From contig CAXTBB010000018.1 of assembly GCA_964242305.1 (NCBI GenBank), positions 1 through 64,000 on the forward strand: a stretch of DNA of 64,000 nucleotides, in the 5' to 3' direction. Under the pieces are notes generated by a model that was not told the DNA's origin, ran no database searches, and saw nothing but the letters and a program-made list of their open reading frames with translations. The translations under genes were made by a program, and so were the position numbers. The DNA is from DATLGB01 sp964242305. Lineage in GTDB: Bacteria; Actinomycetota; Thermoleophilia; Solirubrobacterales; Solirubrobacteraceae. Each line of letters begins with the position of its first letter. Position 1 is the first letter of the stretch. Shown here in pieces: positions 58,030-64,000 of the stretch.

Positions 58030-59262
58030 TCACAGCGCGGCTCGGAGAGCGGCCGGGACGTCGACGGACGTGTGGAGGCGGTCGCGGACGATCCAGCGGC
58101 CGCCGACCATGACGTCGCGGACGTCGGCGGCGGTGGCGACGAAGACGGCGGCTGCGACCGGGTCGGTGGTGCCGGCGGTGCGGACGGTGTGAAGGTCGAG
58201 GACGGCGAGGTCGGCGGGGGCGCCGGGGGCGATGCGTCCCGCCTCGGGCCAGCCGATGGCGGCGTGGCCGTCCACGGTCGCCGCGTTCAACAATGCCGCG
58301 GCCGTGTGGACGCCGCGGACGCCGGAGGCGAGGCGCTCGTCGAGCTCGATCGCGCGCGCCTCCTCAAAGGGGTCGATCACCGCTTGAGAATCGCTGCCGG
58401 TGGCCAGGCGCGCGCCCGCGTCGGCCAGGACCCGCGCCCGCCCGATGCCGTCCGCCAGGTCGCGTTCCGTGGTGGGGCAGAGGCAGATCGTCGCGCCGCT
58501 CAGCAGCGCGACATCCGCATCGGTCAGGTGCGTGGCGTGGACGGCGGTGAAGTGCCCGTCGAGCGCGCCGGCGTCGGCCAGCACCTGGGTCGGGGTGCGG
58601 CCGTGTTCGGCGAGGCACCACTCGTTCTCGCCCGGCTGTTCGGAGACGTGGGCGTGCAACGGCCCGTCGAAGCGGGCGACCAGAGCGGCGCTCACGGGAT
58701 CGACCGCGCGGACGCTGTGGATGGCGGCGCCGAGGCGGGCGGCGCCGGGCTCGATCGCCGCGACCCGCTCGGCCCAGGCCTCGACGCTCGTGTCCCGGAA
58801 GCGAGCGATGCCGCCGTGCAGGTAGCACGCGTCGATGAGCGTCAGCCGCACGCCCGCCTCAGCGGCTCCGGCGATCACGGCGTGCCCGAGATCGTTGGCC
58901 CCGTCGTGCAGGTAGTGGAACTCGCCCACGGCGGTGATGCCGGCGAGCGCCATCTCGGCGAACGTCGCGCGGGCGAGCGCCAAGACGCGGTCGGGATCGA
59001 GCGCCTCCGCAAGCGCGTACATCTGCTCGCGCCACGTCCAGAACGACCCCGTCCCGGCGTGGGTGCGGCCGCGCAGCGCGCGCTGGAAGGCGTGCGAGTG
59101 CGCGTTGGCGAGGCCGGGCAGCGTGAGGCCGGCGAGGCGCTCCCCGCTCGCCTCGGCGCCCGGGGCGACGGTCACGATGACGCCGTCCTCGATCTCGAGC
59201 AGCACGCCGGCCATCGCGTCATCGCCACCGAGCCACGCCTGCTCGCACCACAGCGTCGTCAC
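58030..59262 (-). CDS. hutF: formimidoylglutamate deiminase
   Basis: 410 residues from GTG 59262, overlapping the def stop (GTGA). Hydrolyses N-formimidoyl-L-glutamate to N-formyl-L-glutamate and ammonia. Amidohydrolase motifs: LPGLANAHSHAFQRALRGRT (HxH), GITAVGEFHYLHDGAND, DGPLHAHVSEQPGENEWCLA (metal His), TAVHATHLTDADVALLSGAT and ARLATGSDSQAVIDPFEEAR (Asp). The AHSHAFQRALRGR and FHYLHDG blocks are typical of HutF. This chooses the two-step formylglutamate branch, which then needs a deformylase. Last gene of the hutHU-def-hutF unit. Confidence 0.92.
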   Translation of the reverse strand: MTTLWCEQAWLGGDDAMAGVLLEIEDGVIVTVAPGAEASGERLAGLTLPGLANAHSHAFQRALRGRTHAGTGSFWTWREQMYALAEALDPDRVLALARATFAEMALAGITAVGEFHYLHDGANDLGHAVIAGAAEAGVRLTLIDACYLHGGIARFRDTSVEAWAERVAAIEPGAARLGAAIHSVRAVDPVSAALVARFDGPLHAHVSEQPGENEWCLAEHGRTPTQVLADAGALDGHFTAVHATHLTDADVALLSGATICLCPTTERDLADGIGRARVLADAGARLATGSDSQAVIDPFEEARAIELDERLASGVRGVHTAAALLNAATVDGHAAIGWPEAGRIAPGAPADLAVLDLHTVRTAGTTDPVAAAVFVATAADVRDVMVGGRWIVRDRLHTSVDVPAALRAAL

Positions 59263-59810
59263 GACGGAAGATCCTTGATGCGCTCGAGGAACGCCGCCTT
59301 CCCGCTGCGCTCCCACTCCTCCCAGGTCGCGAGCGAGCGCGGGTCGGCCCGGTCGAGGAAGAGGACGCCGTCGAGGTGATCGACCTCGTGTTGGAACGTC
59401 CCCGCGCTGAGCCCCCGGACCACCTGTTCCTGCTGGGCGCCGTGACGGTCGAGGTAGCGCACGCGCACGGTCACGGCACGTTCGACGTCCCCGCGCAGGG
59501 CGGGCACGGACAGACAGCCTTCGTTGACGAGCATCACCTCGTCGTCGATGCGTTCCACGACGGGGTTGATCAACACCGTCAGCGGCAGCTCCGGCTTATA
59601 TGGGTAGCGCGGGTGGTCCGGACGCACTTCGGCGACCGCGACCCGGCGAAGATCGCCGACCTGGTTGGCGGCCAGGCCCGCTCCGTTCGCCGTTCGCATC
59701 GTTTCGATGAGGTCGTCGATCAGCGTCTGGACGTCCGCGACGTCCTCGACCTCCTGCGCGCGCTGACGCAACACCGGGTGGCCGACCTGCACGATGTCGA
59801 GGACCGTCAT
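59259..59810 (-). CDS. def: peptide deformylase homologue within the hut operon
   Basis: 183 residues from ATG 59810. All three deformylase motifs are present: I GAGLAANQVG (about 43-52), II EGCLSVPA (metal Cys), III QHEVDHLDGVLF (HExxH type). Peptide deformylase removes formyl from nascent fMet with Fe2+/Zn2+. It overlaps hutU (ATGA) and hutF (GTGA), so it is translated with the histidine enzymes, and no hutG is seen in the window. A role as N-formylglutamate deformylase is therefore possible (inference); ordinary deformylase activity remains the default. Tail LATWEEWERSGKAAFLERIK is longer than in minimal enzymes. Confidence 0.92.
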   Translation of the reverse strand: MTVLDIVQVGHPVLRQRAQEVEDVADVQTLIDDLIETMRTANGAGLAANQVGDLRRVAVAEVRPDHPRYPYKPELPLTVLINPVVERIDDEVMLVNEGCLSVPALRGDVERAVTVRVRYLDRHGAQQEQVVRGLSAGTFQHEVDHLDGVLFLDRADPRSLATWEEWERSGKAAFLERIKDLPS

Positions 59811-61456
59811 TCGGTCATCGGGATGCGTACGCCGCGCTCGCGGGCGACGTCGATGGCGCGGTCGTAGCCGGCGTCGGCGTGGCGGATGACGCCCATGCCC
59901 GGGTCGGCCGTCAACACGCGTTCGAGCTTCTGGTCCGCCATCTCGGTCCCGTCGGCGACGCACACCATCCCGGCGTGGATCGACCGGCCGATGCCGACCC
60001 CGCCGCCGTGGTGGATGCTCACCCACGAGGCGCCCGCCGACGTGTTGACGAGCGCGTTGAGCAGCGGCCAGTCGGCGATCGCGTCGGACTCGTCGAGCAT
60101 GCCCTCCGTCTCGCGATACGGCGAGGCGACCGAGCCCGAGTCGAGGTGGTCGCGGCCGATCACGATCGGCGCCTTGAGCTCGCCCTCGCGGACCATCCGG
60201 TTGAAGCGCAACCCCAACCGATGCCGCTCGCCGTAGCCCAGCCAGCAGATGCGGGCGGGGAGACCCTGGAAGGCGACGCGCTCGCCAGCGGCCTTGATCC
60301 AGCGCGCGAGCAGCTCGTCCTCGGGGAACTCCTGGAGCACCGCCCGGTCGGTGGCGGCGATGTCCTCGGGATCGCCCGACAGCGCGACCCAGCGGAAGGG
60401 GCCCCTGCCCTCGCAGAACAGCGGGCGCACGTAGGCGGGGACGAAGCCCGGATAGTCGAAGGCGCGCTCGAAGCCGCCGAGCTTTGCCTCCGCGCGCAGG
60501 CTGTTGCCGTAGTCGAAGACCTCGGCGCCGCGGTCCTTGAAGCCGACCATCGCCGAGCAGTGGGCGGCCATCGCCTGGCGGGAGCGGACCACGTAGCCCT
60601 CGGGGTCGGAGGCCCGCAGCGCGTCCGCCTCGGCGAGCGACATGCGGTCGGGGACGTAGCCGACGAGCGGGTCGTGTGCGCTCGTCTGGTCCGTGACGAT
60701 GTCCGCCTCGAAGCCCTGCGCGAGCAGCGCCTGCAGGACGTCGGCGGCGTTGCCCTCGAGGCCGACGCTCAGCGCGACGCCGTCCGCCTTGGCCTGCCGG
60801 CAGCGGGCGATCGCGTCCTCCATGTCGTCGGCCTTCACGTCGAGGTAGCGGGTCTCGATGCGGCGGCGGATGCGGTCGGGATCGACCTCCACGCACAGCG
60901 CGACGCCGTCATTCAAAGTGACCGCGAGCGGCTGCGCGCCGCCCATCCCGCCGAGCCCCGCGGTCAGGGTGATCGTGCCCTTGAGCGAGCCGCCGTACTG
61001 TCGCCGCGCGATCTCGGCGAAGCACTCGTAGGTCCCCTGCAGGATGCCCTGGGTGCCGATGTAGATCCACGACCCCGCGGTCATCTGACCGTACATCGTC
61101 AGCCCCATGTCCTCGAGGCGGCGGAACTCGTCCCACGTCGCCCAGTCGGGGACGAGGTTCGAGTTGGCGATGAGGACGCGCGGCGCCCACTCGTGCGTGC
61201 GCATCACGCCGACAGGCTTGCCGGACTGGACGAGCAGCGTCTCGTCGGCGGCCAGTGTCTGCAGCGAGCGGACGATCGCGTCGTAGGCCTCCCACGACCG
61301 CGCGGCGCGACCCGTGCCGCCGTAGACGACGAGGTCCTCCGGACGCTCGGCCACCTCCGGGTCGAGGTTGTTCATCAGCATCCGCATCGCGGCTTCCTGC
61401 GGCCAGCCCCGGCACGACAGCTCGGTGCCGCGCGGCGCTCTCACTAAGCGGCTCAT
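59807..61456 (-). CDS. hutU: urocanate hydratase
   Basis: 549 residues, standard length, from ATG 61456. Converts urocanate to 4-imidazolone-5-propanoate with bound NAD+. Conserved blocks: MLMNNLDPEVAERPEDLVVY, GGTGRAARSWEAYDAIV, LLVQSGKPVGVMRTHEWAPR, LTAGLGGMGGAQPLAVTLND (NAD region), SIHHGGGVGIGRSIHAGMV and TADPGMGVIRHADAGYD. The active-site cysteine region is KDRGAEVFDYGNSLR to FCEGRGPFRWVALSGD. ATGA overlaps with hutH before and def after. Confidence 0.95.
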   Translation of the reverse strand: MSRLVRAPRGTELSCRGWPQEAAMRMLMNNLDPEVAERPEDLVVYGGTGRAARSWEAYDAIVRSLQTLAADETLLVQSGKPVGVMRTHEWAPRVLIANSNLVPDWATWDEFRRLEDMGLTMYGQMTAGSWIYIGTQGILQGTYECFAEIARRQYGGSLKGTITLTAGLGGMGGAQPLAVTLNDGVALCVEVDPDRIRRRIETRYLDVKADDMEDAIARCRQAKADGVALSVGLEGNAADVLQALLAQGFEADIVTDQTSAHDPLVGYVPDRMSLAEADALRASDPEGYVVRSRQAMAAHCSAMVGFKDRGAEVFDYGNSLRAEAKLGGFERAFDYPGFVPAYVRPLFCEGRGPFRWVALSGDPEDIAATDRAVLQEFPEDELLARWIKAAGERVAFQGLPARICWLGYGERHRLGLRFNRMVREGELKAPIVIGRDHLDSGSVASPYRETEGMLDESDAIADWPLLNALVNTSAGASWVSIHHGGGVGIGRSIHAGMVCVADGTEMADQKLERVLTADPGMGVIRHADAGYDRAIDVARERGVRIPMTE

Positions 61457-62970
61457 GCCAGCTCCCCGATGGTGGATTCGACGACTTCCAGGACGGCGCC
61501 GGAAGCGATCAGCGCCTCGACGGACGCGAGCTCCGGCGCCAGCCAGCGGTCCGGGCCGGGTCCGTCGACCTGCTCGCGGACCAGCGCCAGCACCGCGGCC
61601 GTCGCCGCGCCGGGCTCGAGCGGCGCGCGCAGGTCGAGGCCCCGTGCCGCGCAGGTCAGCTCGACGGCGAGGATGCGGCGCAGGTTGCCGATCGCCGTGC
61701 GCAGCTTGCGCGCCGCCGACCAGCCCATGGAGACGTGGTCCTCCTGCATCGCGCTCGTGGGCAGCGAGCCGACGCTCGCGGGCGCGGCCAGCCGGCGGTT
61801 CTCGGCGACCAGCCCGGCCTGCGTGTACTGGGCGATCATCAGCCCGGAGTTGACGCCCGCGTCGGGCGCCAGGAACGGCGGCAGCCCGGCGGAGCGGGAG
61901 GGGTCGAGCAGCCGGTCGGTGCGGCGCTCGGCGATGCCGCCCACCTCGGCGACCGCGATCGCGAGGAAGTCCATCGCGAAGCCGAGCGGCGCGCCGTGGA
62001 AGTTGCCGCACGACTCGACGCGGCCGTCCGAAAGGACCATCGGGTTGTCGATCGCCGACCGCAGCTCGTTCGCGGCGACCCCGCGCGCGTGGGTGACCGT
62101 GTCGCGCGCGGCGCCGATCACCTGCGGCGCGCAGCGCAGCGAGTAGGCGTCCTGGACGCGGTCGTCGCCGTGGCGGTGGCTGGCGACGATCGCCGAGCCC
62201 GCGAGCAGGCGGTGCAGGTTGGCGGCGCTGTCCTGCTGGCCGGGCTGGGGGCGGAGCCCGACGAGGTCGGCGGCGAAGGCGCGGTCGGTGCCGAGCAGCG
62301 CCTCGACCGACACCGCGGCGGCGACGTCCGCCACGCGGAGCAGGTGGTCGAGGTCGGCGAGCGCGAGGACGAGCATGCCGAGCATCCCGTCCGTGCCGTT
62401 GATGAGCGCGAGCCCTTCCTTGGCCTCCAGCGTGAGCGGTTCGAGGTCCGCGGCGGCCAGCGCGGCGGCGGCGTCGCCGCCCCCGAGCACCTCACCCTCG
62501 CCGAGCAACACCAACGCGCAGTGCGCGAGCGGCGCGAGGTCCCCGCTCGCGCCGAGCGACCCGTACTCGGGCACGACCGGGGTGATGCCGGCGTTGAGCA
62601 GCGCGATCAGACCCTCGGCGACCAGGGGCCGCGCGCCGGAGCTGCCCATGGCCAGCGTGCGCGCGCGCAGCAGCATCATCGCGCGGACCACCTCGCGCTC
62701 CACGGCCGGACCCATCCCAGCGGCGTGCGAGCGGACCAGCGCGCCCTGCAGCTCGGTCCGGCGATCGGCCGGGATCGCGACGTTCGCGAGCGACCCGAAG
62801 CCGGTGGACACGCCGTAGGCCGGCTCGACCGCGTCGACCAGCCCGCTGACCACCCCGGCGCTGCGCTCCATCGCCGCCCGCGCCTCGGCGCCGAGCGTCA
62901 CCCGGGCATCCCGCCGGGCGACCTCGATCACGTCCTCGGCGGAGAGTCCGGTGGGGTGGAGCTCGACCAA
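61453..62970 (-). CDS. hutH: histidine ammonia-lyase
   Basis: 505 residues from TTG 62970, preceded by GGGAG. First step: histidine to urocanate and ammonia. The MIO-forming Ala-Ser-Gly is in YGSLGASGDLAPLAHCALVL. Others: YGVSTGFGSLANVAIPADRR, RSHAAGMGPAVEREVVRAMM, GLALINGTDGMLGMLVLALA, QDSAANLHRLLAGSAI, QDAYSLRCAPQVIGAARDTV and SMGWSAARKLRTAIGNLRRI. First gene of hutHU-def-hutF; the 32 bp between it and the upstream NlpC gene may be too short for a separate promoter. Confidence 0.95.
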   Translation of the reverse strand: MVELHPTGLSAEDVIEVARRDARVTLGAEARAAMERSAGVVSGLVDAVEPAYGVSTGFGSLANVAIPADRRTELQGALVRSHAAGMGPAVEREVVRAMMLLRARTLAMGSSGARPLVAEGLIALLNAGITPVVPEYGSLGASGDLAPLAHCALVLLGEGEVLGGGDAAAALAAADLEPLTLEAKEGLALINGTDGMLGMLVLALADLDHLLRVADVAAAVSVEALLGTDRAFAADLVGLRPQPGQQDSAANLHRLLAGSAIVASHRHGDDRVQDAYSLRCAPQVIGAARDTVTHARGVAANELRSAIDNPMVLSDGRVESCGNFHGAPLGFAMDFLAIAVAEVGGIAERRTDRLLDPSRSAGLPPFLAPDAGVNSGLMIAQYTQAGLVAENRRLAAPASVGSLPTSAMQEDHVSMGWSAARKLRTAIGNLRRILAVELTCAARGLDLRAPLEPGAATAAVLALVREQVDGPGPDRWLAPELASVEALIASGAVLEVVESTIGELA

Positions 62971-63002
62971 CGCTCCCGACCCTACCGGCCGGCGCGCCCG
63001 TT

Positions 63003-63674
63003 CTAGAGACCGGTCACGTGGCGGGTGCGGAAGCCGCGCCGGTGGCCGATCAGCGGTCGCCAGCGCGGGCCGCTCCCGCCGCGCGGATCACCCACGGCGC
63101 TGGTGTCCAGGCGCAGGCCGGCGACCTCCAGGTACACGTGACCGGCGTTGGCGTACACGCTGACCCAGCGACCGGTGCCCTTGCTGCCCCAGCGGGCGAA
63201 GCTGCCGCTGACGAGCGGGGACTGGAGCAGCCCGGCCTTGATCAGGGCGTAGGAGACGGTGCCCGAGCAGTCGTAGCCGCGGTCCTCGAGCTTGGCGTGG
63301 CCGCCGCCCCACTTGTAGGGCTTGCCGACGATGCGGTTGGCCGCCGCGATGATCGCGCGGACCGACTTGGGCGCGCCGGTCGGGATGGCGGCCGTGCCGT
63401 CGGTGCGCAGCCTGGCGACGGTGCCGCTCACGGTGGGGGTGGTGACGAGCTCGGGGTCCGGTGCGACCGTCGGCGCGGGCATCACCGGGGTGGTCGGCGC
63501 GGGCGCCGGTGCGGGGGTGGTCTCCGGCGGCGGGGCGTCGTCGCCGTAGTCCCACCCGTCGCCGTCCCAGCCGGGCGGCGGCGTGTTGCCGTACGTGTTC
63601 TGGGCGGCGGCGGGGGCGGCGCACACGGTGAGCGCGAGCAGCGCGAGGAGGAGGAAGCGGCCGGCGGAAGCCAT
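63003..63674 (-). CDS. secreted NlpC/P60-like hydrolase
   Basis: 223 residues from ATG 63674. Signal peptide: RFLLLALLALTVCAAPAAAQ. Proline/threonine-rich linker to about residue 85 (PPPETTPAPAPAPTTPVMP). C-terminal NlpC/P60-like domain: IVGKPYKWGGGHAKLEDRGY, DCSGTVSYALIKAG with catalytic Cys, and NAGHVYLEVAGLRLDTS with catalytic His. The domain is compact and has a disordered-looking start, as in cell-wall peptidases of Solirubrobacterales. Likely cleaves peptidoglycan stem peptides outside the membrane. Confidence 0.85.
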   Translation of the reverse strand: MASAGRFLLLALLALTVCAAPAAAQNTYGNTPPPGWDGDGWDYGDDAPPPETTPAPAPAPTTPVMPAPTVAPDPELVTTPTVSGTVARLRTDGTAAIPTGAPKSVRAIIAAANRIVGKPYKWGGGHAKLEDRGYDCSGTVSYALIKAGLLQSPLVSGSFARWGSKGTGRWVSVYANAGHVYLEVAGLRLDTSAVGDPRGGSGPRWRPLIGHRRGFRTRHVTGL

Positions 63675-63740
63675 CCCCGCGCTTATCGGCAGCCGGCGCA
63701 CCGGGATGAATCCCGGTGCGTCAGTGCCTGGACGGGGGTC

Positions 63741-64000
63741 CTAGCTCGTCGGCTGCGGGACGATGCGGATGTAGGGCTTGGGCTCTTCCCACTCGCCGAA
63801 GATCTCCTTGGCCTGCTCGTTGTTGACGGAGCCGGCGATGATCACGTCGTCGCCCTGCTGCCACTGGGCCGGCGTGGCGACCTTGTGATTGGCCGTGAGC
63901 TGCAGCGAGTCGATGACGCGCAGCACCTCGTCGAAGTTGCGGCCCGTCGTCATGGGATAGACGAGCAGCAGCTTGACCTTCTTGTCCGGCCCGATGACGA
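63741..64000 (-). CDS. peroxiredoxin, 1-Cys/AhpC type (C-terminal part)
   Basis: The gene enters from the right edge; about 86 residues remain, beginning VIGPDKKVKLLLVYPMTTGR and then NFDEVLRVIDSLQLTANHKV, ATPAQWQQGDDVIIAGSVNN, EWEEPKPYIRIVPQP. The TTGRNFDEVLRVxDSLQL and VATPxxWxxGDDVII blocks are typical of Prx6-type 1-Cys peroxiredoxins, which reduce peroxides. The catalytic Cys lies outside the window. An internal ATG (63953) is not the start. Confidence 0.9.
   Translation of the reverse strand, partial: VIGPDKKVKLLLVYPMTTGRNFDEVLRVIDSLQLTANHKVATPAQWQQGDDVIIAGSVNNEQAKEIFGEWEEPKPYIRIVPQPTS

Overview
The window is a high-GC actinobacterial chromosome segment, most consistent with Thermoleophilia / Solirubrobacterales. 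That placement is an inference from GC-rich codon use, frequent GTG/TTG starts, many 1-8 bp gene overlaps, F420-type enzymes (two LLM-class oxidoreductases and a DUF385-type nitroreductase-like protein) and dense CoA-ester catabolism. No marker gene fixes the genus.

Left end (1-2650): the tail of fdhD, a DUF1905/YdeI-type protein, a PHP phosphoesterase, two small membrane proteins, a SET-domain protein and tRNA-Thr(CGT). The 3' end of this tRNA is the attachment site of a degraded integrated element. Copies of the tRNA 3' end recur at 8478-8516 and 9826-9862, so the region 2651-9860 is one nested element or two tandem elements. It holds frameshifted genes, a serine recombinase without its catalytic serine, a tyrosine integrase broken by several frameshifts, a cluster of 11-bp inverted/direct motifs beside the integrase, an intact protein with about eleven 10-residue repeats and a C-terminal membrane segment, another intact unknown protein, and two secreted proteins.

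Centre (10.4-40.9 kb): a large catabolic region. It starts with enoyl-CoA hydratase, MaoC hydratase, a three-gene sugar-type ABC importer and an alpha-methylacyl-CoA racemase-like enzyme. It continues with a PPDK-like protein lacking the PEP/pyruvate barrel, and an APH kinase / acyl-CoA dehydrogenase / HAD / SDR group that matches the domains of animal ACAD10 and the bacterial levulinate (Lva) route for 4-hydroxyacyl-CoA. Next comes a tightly packed minus-strand operon (26334-38147): PucR/GAF regulator, acyl-CoA synthetase, a lone phosphohistidine swivelling-domain protein, two paralogous 550-residue proteins of unknown family, LLM oxidoreductase, winged-helix protein, PTE-like lactonase, two alcohol dehydrogenases and an SDR. 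The swivelling-domain protein plus paralogue pair is my best candidate for an undescribed enzyme system.

Right part (41-64 kb): a secreted phytase-like protein, a secreted glycerophosphodiester phosphodiesterase, lactate permease, a Ski2-type helicase, several small proteins, and a frameshifted VOC gene with a half AraC regulator. A LacI-controlled operon follows (amidohydrolase, cysteine-dioxygenase-like cupin, DAO-type oxidase, homocysteine methyltransferase) with three abutting operators. Then the histidine utilisation genes: hutI alone, and hutH-hutU-def-hutF, in which a peptide-deformylase homologue sits where N-formylglutamate deformylase would be expected. A five-stem structured region lies upstream of hutI. 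The window ends with an NlpC/P60 protein and the C-terminal part of a peroxiredoxin.
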